Origin: Actinomyces procaprae
Lineage (GTDB): Bacteria > Actinomycetota > Actinomycetes > Actinomycetales > Actinomycetaceae
Reading direction: 5' to 3'
Assembly: GCF_004798665.1 (NCBI RefSeq)
Contig: NZ_CP039292.1
Span: forward strand, 248,001 to 312,000
Length of the DNA: 64,000 nt
Shown: positions 1-8,523 of the stretch, piece by piece
How the letters are laid out: every line of letters begins with the position of its first letter
How positions within the stretch are numbered: the first letter of the stretch is position 1
Made by a program: the position numbers and the translations under genes
The notes under the pieces: model-generated
Told to the model about the DNA's origin: nothing
What the model saw: the letters and a program-made list of their open reading frames with translations, nothing else
The model's database searches: none

Positions 1-2
1 CC

Positions 3-575
3 TACATCGAGGGCAGCTCCACTTCCGCGCCCGCGCGCGCCCTGGCCGAGGCCGACGACGCCGCGGCCGCCGCCCTGGGGTACCAGGCGGTGCTGTGCAA
101 TCCGCTCGCCGCCGAGCAGTACAACCTGGCTGTGATCGCCGGGGGAGTGGCCGACAACCCCGACGCGGTCACCCGCTTCGTCAAGGTCTCCCGCCCCGGC
201 CGGGTCGGTGAGCCGACAGGCGCCGACAAGACCACCCTGCTGGTGCAGCTGCCGCACAACCGTGCCGGCGCCCTGCTGGACATGCTCGAGCAGTTCAGCG
301 TCCGCGGCGTGAACCTGACCCGCATCGAGTCCCGGCCTGTTGGCGACTCCCTGGGACGCTACCGGTTCTCCATCGACGTTGAAGGGCACATTCGGGAAGA
401 GCGCGTGCAGGCCGCCTTCATCGGCCTGCACCGTACGTGCCCGTTCGTCCGCTTCCTCGGCTCCTACCCGCGCCTGGACTCGCTGCCGGTGGTGGTTCCC
501 GCCGGGACCAGTGACAAGGACTTCGTGGTGGCGCGCTCGTGGGTGGCCGAAGTGTTGGAGGGGCGCACGCTCTGA
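3..575 (+). CDS. pheA: Prephenate dehydratase, 3' part (start lies outside the window)
   Basis: This enzyme converts prephenate to phenylpyruvate in phenylalanine synthesis, in the cytoplasm. The window holds the end of the catalytic domain, including the TRF motif (DAVTRFVKV) that is conserved in prephenate dehydratases. A C-terminal ACT domain follows (LLVQLPHNRAGALLDML) with the ESRP motif that binds phenylalanine for feedback inhibition. About 190 residues are visible and the N-terminal part is off the window edge. The TGA stop at 573-575 overlaps the first bases of a tandem array of 23-bp repeats. No other aromatic-synthesis gene is seen here. Confidence 0.93.
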   Translation, partial: YIEGSSTSAPARALAEADDAAAAALGYQAVLCNPLAAEQYNLAVIAGGVADNPDAVTRFVKVSRPGRVGEPTGADKTTLLVQLPHNRAGALLDMLEQFSVRGVNLTRIESRPVGDSLGRYRFSIDVEGHIREERVQAAFIGLHRTCPFVRFLGSYPRLDSLPVVVPAGTSDKDFVVARSWVAEVLEGRTL

Positions 576-757
576 GATCGGTAGATCTTACGTACCGAGG
601 TCGGTAGTTGTTACGTACCGAGGTCGGTAGTTGTTACGTGCTGAGGTCGGTAGATCTTACGTACCGAGGTCGGTAGTTGTTACGTACCGAGGTCGGTAGT
701 TGTTACGTGCTGAGGTCGGTAGATCTTACGTACCGAGGTCGGTAGATCTTACGTGCT
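574..757 (+). repeat. 23-bp tandem array A, 8 units
   Basis: Eight head-to-tail 23-bp units, each beginning GAGRTCGGTAG and ending TTACGT(A/G)C(C/T). The first unit has the GAGATCGG variant and the rest have GAGGTCGG. Units 1-3 and 4-6 show the same order of sub-variants, which makes a 69-bp higher-order repeat. The array overlaps the pheA stop codon. Its right end runs straight into a GCTCTTCCGG sequence like the terminal repeats of the ISL3-type elements in this window, so the usual array terminus (truncated unit followed by ATG) is missing. Confidence 0.95.
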
Positions 758-1401
758 CTTCCGGCTTAAGAGCGCGGGAGTCTGGCCGGGGCTTCGGGGT
801 TATGAGGTGCGGGTCGTCATGGGGTGGCGTAGGGGTGTGTCTGGGCAGGTGCGGGTGGTTAGGGTCCGGTCGGGTGGGTACTCCCGGGGGCGGCGCACGC
901 TCAGCCACCTTGCCACTCCGACCTAACAGCGAGTTTTGCCCGGTATTTCAACGTTCTTGGTTTTGGGTCGAAGGAGGCCGGTCGGCTCCTACGTGCGCCG
1001 CGGCGGTCGGCGCACGTGGGAGCCGACTGCACCGTTCACCGACTGAGGTGTTTTCCGCATGATTCCGCCAAATCCCTAAAACAGCGCCACAACTGAGCGT
1101 GCGGCGCGCTCGTCGCCGGACCCACCCGCGCCGAACCTGAACACCCCACTACGGACCCACACCCCGGATCGGCCCACCACGACCGCCCCCATACCCCCAA
1201 ACTGGAAGGCCGGTTTGCCAGCTCCTCGTTATTGTCGTGAGGCAGGCTCGTGCTTGGGCGTGTGCTGCACACTCGAGGCGCCCTCCTGGAGGTGCCATGC
1301 CTAGATATTCCTTGGGGTTTCAGGGATTCGTCGCAAGTAGTGGAATCTGGCCCGGCGTCTCCGATGCGCAAATGGTGCCTCGCGGGGCACCGCACCCCGG
1401 C
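758..1401. other. Non-coding region, possible degenerate MITE-like element and a strong hairpin
   Basis: No convincing gene is seen. At 755-773 GCTCTT and AAGAGC form a small inverted repeat around a GCTCTTCCGG end-like sequence. At about 1199-1213 there is CAAACTGGAAGGCC, a degraded match to the opposite end (CAAACCGGAAGAGCC) of the elements at 12196-14156 and 38903-39367. The spacing, about 458 bp, is close to theirs, but the interior is not alike. Positions 981-999 and 1009-1027 form a 19-bp stem with one G-T pair and a 9-nt loop. A 17-bp direct repeat (1381-1397 and 1405-1421) runs into the end of the next gene. Confidence 0.4.
981..1027. repeat. Long perfect-stem hairpin
   Basis: The arm at 981-999 (starts GTCGGCTCC) pairs with 1009-1027 (ends GGAGCCGAC) over 19 bp with a single G-T mismatch. 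The loop is 9 nt. No T-run follows, so it is not a typical intrinsic terminator. It lies at the centre of the possible degenerate element between 755 and 1213. Confidence 0.7.
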
Positions 1402-2589
1402 CTACGCGGGGCACCGCACCCGTAGCGCCCCGGGCTGCACCCGCGCGCGGACGCCACGCGTCGGCGCCACCAGGTCGCCGTCGATCTCCACGGCCGTCGG
1501 CAGGTCCAGCAGCACCGTCACCATCCGCCCGCGTCGCAGCACCACCTGCGCGGCGCGCCCATCGGAGTATGAGGCGGGCCGCGGCGGCAGCACCTGTCGT
1601 GCCAACGACGCCCATCCCCACAGGCCATGCAGCGTGTCTATTGCGGCGACGTCGAGCAGACCGTCGTCGAGGCGGGCGTCCGGCAGCAGCGTGATGCCCG
1701 CAGGAAGCCTACCGCCGTTGGCGAGCAACAGGGTTCGTGCCGTGAGCCGCTCGGTGCGCGGAGACCGCGGTGAGACGGCGGCTGCCTCGGGGACGACGTC
1801 GACCACCGGCCCAGTCCCGCCGGGCCCTCCAGCACTGGCGACGGCGGCGGCCGTCCGCGCGACAGCCGCCATCGTGCCGCCCTGAACCCCCAGCACCAGG
1901 CTCATGCGCCGTCGCCCCAGGTTCTCCAATGCCGCAAGCCCATACGCCCCCCAACTCAGGCGCTCCTTCAGGGCCGGTCGCGTGGAGGCGACCAGTCCGG
2001 CGTCGAAGCCGATACCCGCCACCACCATGCAGGCATGCTCGTCTCCCAGACTCGGCCGCGCCCACCCCTCCGGGGGCTCGAGGCGCTCGTCACCGTCGCT
2101 TCCGGCAGGACCGGCCGTGCAATTCGTCGGTGATCCGTGGCCGGGAACGTCGACGGCGGCCAGCGGGCCCGTGTGCTCGGGCGGTTCGGTGCGAACCCAC
2201 ACCAGATCGGTCGGCGTCGGCCGGCCAGCAGCGGCTATACGGGCCAATTCCGCGTGACGACGCAGCGGCAGCCCCAGGTTCCTGGCCGCCAGGTTCGCCG
2301 TCCCCAGCGGCATGACTCCCATGTCTACCCCCGTGCCTGCCAGGCCGGCAGCAACCGACCGCACGGTGCCGTCGCCGCCGGCGGCGATCACGAGCCCGGC
2401 GCCCGAGGCCACGGCGAGGCGGGCCTGCACGGAGCCGGTCTCGCGGGCAGAGGTCTCCAGCCAGACAGTGCGGTAGCCGACGGCATCGAGAGCATCCCCG
2501 AGTGCCTGTCTCACGGCGCGCGTAGCGGCTGGTTTTACGGGATTAATGACGACGGCGGCAACAGGCGCCGGGTCGGTGCCGGCGGTCAT
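1402..2589 (-). CDS. Diacylglycerol kinase family lipid kinase
   Basis: A 395-aa member of the DAGK/sphingosine-kinase-like (LCB5/YegS) family, which phosphorylates diacylglycerol or related lipids at the membrane. The N-terminal half has the nucleotide-binding signature GGDGTVRSVA (about residues 70-79), followed by the MPLGTANLAARNLGLP segment typical of the catalytic domain. The C-terminal half carries the beta-sandwich elements ending in a DGDLV segment. A Gly/Pro-rich insert at about residues 130-165 is not usual. The start is the ATG at 2589. No partner genes adjoin it. The exact substrate cannot be told from sequence. Confidence 0.85.
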   Translation of the reverse strand: MTAGTDPAPVAAVVINPVKPAATRAVRQALGDALDAVGYRTVWLETSARETGSVQARLAVASGAGLVIAAGGDGTVRSVAAGLAGTGVDMGVMPLGTANLAARNLGLPLRRHAELARIAAAGRPTPTDLVWVRTEPPEHTGPLAAVDVPGHGSPTNCTAGPAGSDGDERLEPPEGWARPSLGDEHACMVVAGIGFDAGLVASTRPALKERLSWGAYGLAALENLGRRRMSLVLGVQGGTMAAVARTAAAVASAGGPGGTGPVVDVVPEAAAVSPRSPRTERLTARTLLLANGGRLPAGITLLPDARLDDGLLDVAAIDTLHGLWGWASLARQVLPPRPASYSDGRAAQVVLRRGRMVTVLLDLPTAVEIDGDLVAPTRGVRARVQPGALRVRCPA

Positions 2590-2644
2590 GGTGCAAGGCT
2601 ACCGGCGTGGTGCGTTCGCCGCTCCGGATACTGGAGTCCTCAAC

Positions 2645-2706
2645 CATATCTACCGACCTCGGCACGTAAGATCTACCGACCTCGGTGCGTAAGATCTACC
2701 GACCTC
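2645..2706 (-). repeat. 23-bp tandem array B, 2 full units plus truncated unit
   Basis: On the minus strand the array reads two GAGGTCGGTAGATC... units and then a truncated unit ending GTAGATATG. It begins inside the last codons of the oxyR-like gene and supplies its TAG stop (2696-2698). The orientation relative to that gene is the same as for array A relative to pheA. Confidence 0.93.
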
Positions 2707-3637
2707 GCGGGGGTGGGGCTGCTGCGCCGGGCAGCCCGGCCCGGCGGGCGAGGCCGGTGAGGATCTCCGCCAGGCGCGTGAAGTCGGCGCCGCGGGATGA
2801 GGAACTGCGGTGCACCAGGCCGATGGGCCGGGTCGGCACCGGAGCGGCGAAGCGGACTATGGCGTAGCCCCGCCCGGAGAGCAGGCGCACGGCGCCCTCC
2901 GGGATCACGGTGACGCCGGCGCCGTTGGAGACCATTTGCACCACGGTCGACAGGGTGGTGGCGACGGCGGCGGGTGGGTTGGCGCCGTAGCGCTGACACA
3001 GGGCGAGAGTCTGGTCCCGCAGGCAGTTGCCCTCGTCGAGCAGTAGCAGCCGCTGCCCGTCGAGTTCTGCGGGGACGACGTCGTCGCGGCCCGCCCAGGG
3101 GTGGCCCACCGGCACGAGCGCGATAAGCGGTTCGTCATACATGTGAATGGCCGTGGAGCGCCGCAGGTCGACGTCGGTGCTGATGATGGCCGCATCCAGG
3201 CGCCCCTGGGTGAGCAGGTCGAGCAGGTCTCCGGTGACCATTTCCCGCAACTCCGGGTGCAGCAGGGGCAGCTCACGGTCCAGGCCGTCCAGCACAAGCG
3301 GTACCAGGTAGGGGGCGAGCGTGGGGATGACTCCCAGGCGGAGGGTGCCTGCTAGCGCGGCCCCCTGGTTGGTCACCGCCTCGTTGAACGACTCCGCCGC
3401 CAGTACTGCCTCGCGCGCGTAGGGCAGCAGTGCCTGCCCGAGCGGGGTGACCAGAACCCGGCGGGTGGTGCGCTCGACGAGTTCGCCGTCGACGCGCTTC
3501 TCCAGCGCGGTGATCGCCTGCGACAGGCTGGGCTGGCTGACGCCCAGGGTCGTGGCCGCCTCGCCGAAGTGCTGGTGGTCGCACAGCGCGACGAAGGCCC
3601 TCAGCTGGGAGAAGGAGGGAAGAGTGGTGCTGGACAT
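2696..3637 (-). CDS. oxyR: LysR-family regulator OxyR, peroxide sensor
   Basis: A LysR-type transcriptional regulator of about 313 aa. The N-terminal winged helix-turn-helix covers roughly residues 8-65 ([19 protein letters not shown]). The effector domain carries the OxyR redox motif [12 protein letters not shown], with cysteines at about residues 205 and 214. The nine-residue spacing matches the Cys199/Cys208 pair of the E. coli protein, which forms a disulfide on exposure to peroxide. The last residues (RGR) and stop codon are encoded by the 23-bp repeat array. The ATG at 3637 is preferred over a TTG four codons upstream. No catalase, ahpC or dps gene adjoins; serS is divergent. Confidence 0.9.
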   Translation of the reverse strand: MSSTTLPSFSQLRAFVALCDHQHFGEAATTLGVSQPSLSQAITALEKRVDGELVERTTRRVLVTPLGQALLPYAREAVLAAESFNEAVTNQGAALAGTLRLGVIPTLAPYLVPLVLDGLDRELPLLHPELREMVTGDLLDLLTQGRLDAAIISTDVDLRRSTAIHMYDEPLIALVPVGHPWAGRDDVVPAELDGQRLLLLDEGNCLRDQTLALCQRYGANPPAAVATTLSTVVQMVSNGAGVTVIPEGAVRLLSGRGYAIVRFAAPVPTRPIGLVHRSSSSRGADFTRLAEILTGLARRAGLPGAAAPPPRGR

Positions 3638-3662
3638 GATGGGTCCCAAATGTTGGTGGCGG

Positions 3663-3708
3663 TCCGGCCTGCGGGCCGGGGGAGATCCGGCCTGCGGGCC
3701 GGGGGAGA
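3663..3708. repeat. Two tandem 23-bp copies in the oxyR-serS intergenic region
   Basis: The unit at 3663-3685 is repeated exactly at 3686-3708. Each copy contains the palindrome GGCCTGCGGGCC. It is unrelated in sequence to the GAGGTCGGTAG arrays. It lies upstream of both divergent genes and could be a regulator site, but nothing further supports this. Confidence 0.8.
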
Positions 3709-3871
3709 GTCGAGGGGCAGTGTCTTATTGGTATTGACTCTAGATCACGCGCGGGTGGATCTCATGCGGTTTGCGGGCTGTTCCGGTTCGGGGTGTGCGG
3801 GTTCTGGCGTGTCGTGGCTTGTGTCCATGCGCGTGTGGGTGGAGGGCCCGCGTCTGGTTACACTCGCATCC

Positions 3872-5146
3872 ATGATCGATCTGCGTGCGCTTCGTGAGAA
3901 CCCCGAGCCCTTCCGCGCCAGCCAGCGTGCCCGCGGCGCCGACGTCGCCCTCGTCGACCGCATCATCGAGGCCGACGAGGCCCGCCGCACCAGCCTGGCC
4001 CGCTTCGAGTCCCTGCGCGCCGAGCAGAAGACGGTTTCCCGGTCGGTCGGCAAGGCCGCCACCCCCCAGGAGCGCGAGGCCGCCCTGCGCGGCGCCAAGG
4101 AGCTGGCGGAGCAGGTCCGGCAGGCGCAGGCCGCCGCCGACGACGCCGCAGGCGTGCTGGGTGAGCTCACCTCCCAGTTCCAGAACCTGATCGAGGGGGC
4201 CCCATCCGGGGGCGAGGAGGACTATGTGGTCCTGCGTCACGAGGGGCCTTCTCCGCGCGACTTCGCGGCCGAGGGCTTCGAGCCCGCCGATCACCTGGCG
4301 CTCGGCGAGGGCCTGGACATTATCGACACGCGCCGCGGCGCCAAGGTCTCCGGCGCCCGCTTCTACTACCTCAAGGGCTGGGGCATGCGCCTGGAGCTGG
4401 CGCTGATGACCGCCGCCCTGGACAAGGCGGTCGAGCACGGCTTCATCCCCATGACCACCCCCACCCTGGTCACCCCACAGGTGATGGGCGGCACCGGGTT
4501 CCTCGGCGCCCACAGCGACGAGATCTACTACCTGCCCGCCGACGACCTGTACCTGACCGGCACCTCCGAGGTGGCGCTGGCCGGCTACCACACCGATGAG
4601 ATCATCGACCTCTCCGCAGGGCCGAAGCGCTACATGGGCTGGTCCACCTGCTATCGGCGCGAGGCCGGTGCCGCCGGCAAGGACACCCGCGGCATCATCC
4701 GCGTGCACCAGTTCAACAAGGCGGAGATGTTCTCCTACTGCCGGCCCGAGGACGCCGCCGAGGAGCACCAGCGGCTGCTGGCCATGGAGGAGGAGATGCT
4801 GGCGCTGGTGGGCCTGCCCTACCGGGTGATCGACACCGCCGCCGGCGACCTGGGCTCCTCCGCCGCCCGCAAGTTCGATTGCGAGGCCTGGCTGCCCACC
4901 CAGAACCGTTGGATGGAGGTCACCTCCACCTCGAACTGCACCACCTTCCAGGCGCGGCGCCTGTCCATCCGGGAGCGCCGTGACGGCAGGACGGCGCCTG
5001 TGGCCACGCTGAACGGCACCCTGGCGACCACCCGCTGGATGGTCGCCATCCTGGAGAACCAGCAGCGCGCGGACGGGACCGTCGTCGTCCCCGAGGGGCT
5101 GCGCCCATACCTGGGCGGCCTCGAGGTCATCGAGCCGGTCGCCTGA
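3872..5146 (+). CDS. serS: Seryl-tRNA synthetase
   Basis: A 424-aa class II aminoacyl-tRNA synthetase that charges tRNA-Ser. The N-terminal coiled-coil arm spans about residues 25-110 and binds the long variable arm of tRNA-Ser. The catalytic core has [14 protein letters not shown], the motif 2 region ([21 protein letters not shown]) and motif 3 near the C-terminus (NGTLATTR region), preceded by [14 protein letters not shown]. The ATG at 3872 gives the family-typical start [10 protein letters not shown]. Length is normal. Two tRNA-Ser genes lie at 22.1-22.4 kb. Confidence 0.97.
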   Translation: MIDLRALRENPEPFRASQRARGADVALVDRIIEADEARRTSLARFESLRAEQKTVSRSVGKAATPQEREAALRGAKELAEQVRQAQAAADDAAGVLGELTSQFQNLIEGAPSGGEEDYVVLRHEGPSPRDFAAEGFEPADHLALGEGLDIIDTRRGAKVSGARFYYLKGWGMRLELALMTAALDKAVEHGFIPMTTPTLVTPQVMGGTGFLGAHSDEIYYLPADDLYLTGTSEVALAGYHTDEIIDLSAGPKRYMGWSTCYRREAGAAGKDTRGIIRVHQFNKAEMFSYCRPEDAAEEHQRLLAMEEEMLALVGLPYRVIDTAAGDLGSSAARKFDCEAWLPTQNRWMEVTSTSNCTTFQARRLSIRERRDGRTAPVATLNGTLATTRWMVAILENQQRADGTVVVPEGLRPYLGGLEVIEPVA

Positions 5147-5199
5147 AGCCATGCGCACCGAAACGGCGCCCTTCACCCCCGCCCGGTAGGCACGCTGAC

Positions 5200-6207
5200 A
5201 TGTCGCCACGGAACGACGACGGAGCCCCGCTGATCGGCTCGGCCGCCTGGAACTCCCAGACGGTCGGCGTCTATGGGCCCGGATACGACCGCCAGCTGTC
5301 CCACGACGAGTACCACGCGCTCGTGCGTGCCCGCATGGCCGACCTGGACCGTCTGGAGGCCGACGGCGGGAGTGGCCGAAGGCTGCTGTTCCCCGATGAG
5401 CGCCTGGTGGTGGCCCTGGACGTGGACGGCACCATTCTTGACCTTGACGGTCGGGTATCAGAACGCGTCATGGCCTCGATCGCCCGCATGCGGCACCGGG
5501 GCGCGCAGGTGGTGATCGCCACGGGGCGCGGTATCTCCGCGGCACTGCCGGTGGCCCGTCGAGTCGGGCTCACCGATGGGTGGATGGTTTGCGCCAATGG
5601 TGCCATCACACTGCGCCTGGATCCGGCCTTCCCGGGCGGGTATGAGGTCGTCGACTCGCGGACCTTCAATCCGGCCACCGCCATCGACGCCCTGCTGGAG
5701 GCGGTGCCGGACGGGATCATCGCGGTGGAGGACCTGGGCGCCGGCTTCCGCGTGTCCCGGCCCTTCCCCGACGGTGAGCTCATCGAGAAGCAGAGGGTTG
5801 TGCCCCTGGATGAGCTGCGTCGCGGGGAGGTCACCCGGGTGGTGCTGCGGGCGCCGGGCATGCCGGTGGAGGAGTTCAGCGCCGTCGTCGGGCGGGCCGC
5901 CCTGCACTCGGTGGAGTACGCGATCGGCTGGACCGCCTGGTTGGACGTGGCCCCGCAGGGCATCACCAAGGCCTCCGCCCTTCAGGCGCTGGTGACCAGG
6001 CTCGGCACCGACGCTGATCACGCCGTCGCCGTGGGTGACGGCACCAACGATGTGGAGATGCTGCGCTGGGCGGGAGTCGGCGCCGTCATGGGGTCGGCGC
6101 CGCAGTGGGTCAAGGACCAGGGCGACGTCGTAACCGAGACCGTATGGCACGATGGTTGCGCGGCCGTGTTGGACGCAGTCGTGGAGAGGACTCGGAGGAA
6201 CTCATGA
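5200..6207 (+). CDS. HAD-superfamily phosphatase (Cof/YbiV-like)
   Basis: A 335-aa HAD hydrolase with motif I DVDGTILD at about residues 73-80 (nucleophile and acid-base aspartates), motif II near VIATGRG, and the C-terminal GDGTNDVEML metal-binding motif. This arrangement is that of Cof-type (class IIB cap) sugar-phosphate phosphatases acting in the cytoplasm. About 65 residues precede motif I, which is longer than usual. Its TGA overlaps the ATG of the solute-binding protein (ATGA, 6204-6207), so the two are probably translationally coupled. The substrate is unknown. Confidence 0.88.
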   Translation: MSPRNDDGAPLIGSAAWNSQTVGVYGPGYDRQLSHDEYHALVRARMADLDRLEADGGSGRRLLFPDERLVVALDVDGTILDLDGRVSERVMASIARMRHRGAQVVIATGRGISAALPVARRVGLTDGWMVCANGAITLRLDPAFPGGYEVVDSRTFNPATAIDALLEAVPDGIIAVEDLGAGFRVSRPFPDGELIEKQRVVPLDELRRGEVTRVVLRAPGMPVEEFSAVVGRAALHSVEYAIGWTAWLDVAPQGITKASALQALVTRLGTDADHAVAVGDGTNDVEMLRWAGVGAVMGSAPQWVKDQGDVVTETVWHDGCAAVLDAVVERTRRNS

Positions 6208-7790
6208 GATCGTCCCGGAGCGTTCTGCGGCCCGGTGCCGCCCGGCTCGCCCCCGCCGCGGCGGCCTTGCTGCTGTTCTCGGGCGGCATGACCGCCTGCT
6301 CGCCGAGTAACGACGTCGATCCGAGCGCCTCGACCACCGACCCGTGCGCGGCGATGGCGGTGTTCGGCAGCTTCCCCGAGGGAACCACGGTTACGGTTGC
6401 CACCGCCTTCACCGGGGCCGAGGCGGAGCGCTTCGACGCCTCCGTCGAGGAGTTTGAGGAGTGCACCGGCATCGACGTCGTCCAGAACGGCTCGGATGGG
6501 CTGGAGACGGTGCTGCGGCAGACTCTGGAGGAGCCCGGGTCCGGGGACGGGGCGAGCGCGGACCTGCCGGACCTCGCCGTCGTGCCCCAGCCCGGCCTGG
6601 TGAGTGATCTGGCGCGCGCCGATGCGTTGATCGCCTTGCCGGATGCCGTGGGCGCGAATGTGGAGCTGGGGTGGGACCGTTCCTGGATGGATGTGGGCTC
6701 GGTAGACGGCGTCCTTTACGCCGCCCCGCTCATGGCGTCGGTGAAGTCCTTCATCTGGTATTCGCCGGTGGCCTTTGCGCAGGCCGGTTATGAGGTTCCC
6801 GGCACCTGGGACGAGTTGGTCTCGCTCACCGAGCGGATTGCCGCCGACAATGCCGCTGATGATGCCGATGGCGCGGGCGGCGCCACGCCCTGGTGCCTGG
6901 GCGTGGCCGACGGCGACTCGAGCGGCTGGACCGTCAGCGACTGGCTCGAGGACACGCTGCTGACGACTCGGGGTGTCGGCGCCTATGACGCCTGGGCGAA
7001 CCACGCCGTCGCCCTGGATGACGCCTCTGCGGTGGCGGCTTTGGATGAGGTGGGTGCCCTGCTCCTGGCCGATGGGAGTGTGCCTGGCGGCGGCGAGCAG
7101 GCCGCGCAGACAAGCCTGGAGGAGGCCGGCGAGCAGCTGCTGGACGGCTCCTGCTACATGCTGCACGCATCGTCCGGGTATGAGAACCTGCTGCCCGAGG
7201 GCACGGTGGTTGTGCCCGCCGGCGCCGCGGCGGAGCAGACCGCTGTATCCGCGGCGACCACTGCCGCGGACGGTGCAAGCGCCACCGGCACGGGGAAGGC
7301 CCCGGATGCGGAGTCGACGGAGGCTGCGACGTCGGCCGCTGCGGGTGGTGTTGTCTCCGCCTTCCTTGTGCCTGGAGTGGCCGACGACGACGCCGGCGCA
7401 CCGGTGATTGTGGGCGGCGACTTCCTGGTGCGGCTGGCTCCGGGTGCACCCGGAGCCGGGGAAGATGCCGCAGACGGGGCCGATCCTGAGGCGGTCGAGA
7501 CGGTCATGCACTACCTGTCCAGCGCTGAGTGGGCGCAGCGGCGCGTTGACCTTGGCGGCGTGGCCACCGCCAACCGGAGTGTGGATGCGTCGGTGATGAG
7601 TTCTGATGTTGCCCGACGTGCGACGCTGCTGCTGCAGTCGCGTCAGTCCGTGATTCGGTTCGACGCCTCTGACTCGATGCCGTCGGGCGTGGGCACGGAC
7701 GCGCTGTGGAGCGCCCTGACCCAGTGGACCACTGGCGATCTGGACTCCAAGGAGGCGTTGGCCCAGGCGGAGGCCGCCTGGCCCGAGTGA
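6204..7790 (+). CDS. ABC-transporter sugar-type solute-binding lipoprotein
   Basis: A 528-aa lipoprotein: basic N-terminus, hydrophobic stretch and a lipobox-like GGMTAC with the acceptor cysteine at about residue 32. The rest resembles family-1 extracellular solute-binding proteins for oligosaccharides (VTVATAFTGAEAERF, SVKSFIWYSPVAFAQAGYEVPGTWDE, the TW-D motif region). An Ala/Thr/Ser-rich insertion at about residues 345-385 looks like a linker. The start is set by a GGAGGA site just upstream and the ATGA overlap with the HAD gene. No permease or ATPase genes adjoin, so its transporter must be elsewhere or is lost. Confidence 0.82.
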   Translation: MRSSRSVLRPGAARLAPAAAALLLFSGGMTACSPSNDVDPSASTTDPCAAMAVFGSFPEGTTVTVATAFTGAEAERFDASVEEFEECTGIDVVQNGSDGLETVLRQTLEEPGSGDGASADLPDLAVVPQPGLVSDLARADALIALPDAVGANVELGWDRSWMDVGSVDGVLYAAPLMASVKSFIWYSPVAFAQAGYEVPGTWDELVSLTERIAADNAADDADGAGGATPWCLGVADGDSSGWTVSDWLEDTLLTTRGVGAYDAWANHAVALDDASAVAALDEVGALLLADGSVPGGGEQAAQTSLEEAGEQLLDGSCYMLHASSGYENLLPEGTVVVPAGAAAEQTAVSAATTAADGASATGTGKAPDAESTEAATSAAAGGVVSAFLVPGVADDDAGAPVIVGGDFLVRLAPGAPGAGEDAADGADPEAVETVMHYLSSAEWAQRRVDLGGVATANRSVDASVMSSDVARRATLLLQSRQSVIRFDASDSMPSGVGTDALWSALTQWTTGDLDSKEALAQAEAAWPE

Positions 7791-7964
7791 GCGGCGGGGC
7801 CCGGGAAGATTGGATGAGCCGGCTGCACGCACTTCTCGGTGCGGCCAAGCTATGGTAACGTTCGAGTGTCTAACATGTCCCGCCTGGTCGTTGCGTGACT
7901 GGGTGCGGGTGTGGTCCTGTTGGCGTGCCCGGGCCCTGGCCCGGGGGAAGGAGCCGGTTCATCC

Positions 7965-8165
7965 ATGCTGTACGGCTACGCGAATACGAGCACAGATGAC
8001 TACGGCACTGACTCCGAGGGTGACAGCTCATCGGATCCGGTTGACAATTTGAAGAAGTTGGCTATCGAACACGTAATGAACCGCTCTAAGCGGGCGCAAC
8101 TGATGCCGGCGAACAATCCGAAGGTGATGGGGGCGGCGGGAGTCGGGGCGGCTATGGGCGTGTAG
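7965..8165 (+). CDS. Small acidic protein, first gene of DUF6571 locus A
   Basis: A 66-aa protein not recognised as a named family. The N-terminal 28 residues are rich in Asp, Ser and Gly; a helical segment follows (DNLKKLAIEHVMNRSKRAQL) and then a Gly/Ala-rich tail. The ATG at 7965 has a good GGGGAAGGAG site upstream. It is followed without a gap by another small gene, then by the DUF6571-like gene. The minus-strand small protein at 17447-17701 sits in the same place in locus B and also has an acidic N-terminus followed by a helix, although alignment is weak. Confidence 0.6.
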   Translation: MLYGYANTSTDDYGTDSEGDSSSDPVDNLKKLAIEHVMNRSKRAQLMPANNPKVMGAAGVGAAMGV

Positions 8166-8405
8166 GTGGGGGGCGGCGCGGGGGCGTCGTGCTCGATCAC
8201 CGATGGTCTGAGTGCGTTCAGCGGCCAGTTGGCGGAGGTCTGGTCCTCGCCCGTTGCTGAGACAATAGGTACTTCTATCGACACAGCGGTGACTGCGGCG
8301 CGTGATCGCATGGATGATGTCTATCAGACGGCCTATGATGCCTACTGGGCCGAGGATGACCAAGTCCCGCCTGGCAGTGATGAGGCCAATCCGAAGTGGA
8401 AATGA
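8166..8405 (+). CDS. Small helical protein, possible ESAT-6/WXG-like
   Basis: A 79-aa protein starting with GTG directly after the previous stop codon, which suggests translational coupling. The middle and C-terminal part is predicted helical by inspection (TSIDTAVTAARDRMDDVYQTAYDAYW) and ends in an acidic tail. The size and helical pattern recall ESAT-6/WXG-type small secreted proteins and the end of DUF6507-type proteins, but a WXG turn is not obvious. No type VII secretion genes are in this window. The function is unassigned. Confidence 0.55.
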   Translation: MGGGAGASCSITDGLSAFSGQLAEVWSSPVAETIGTSIDTAVTAARDRMDDVYQTAYDAYWAEDDQVPPGSDEANPKWK

Positions 8406-8523
8406 CCGCCTGCTGGAATCGCCGCCACATTTGCGGTTCTTCTTGTGTGGCGCCGCCCGGGGTGCAGTTCTGTGTGAGTGCGCGCTATGGGAGTGTGGAG
8501 CTAAGTATGAGGAGTACACGGAA

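Noticed and set aside
574..757. CRISPR array as explanation for the 23-bp repeats
   Set aside because: The units are head-to-tail with no unique spacers, and no cas genes are seen.
700..1062. Open frame of 120 codons after array A
   Set aside because: Its first codons are the repeat array itself and the rest is Gly/Arg/Ser-rich without codon bias; it is not a gene.
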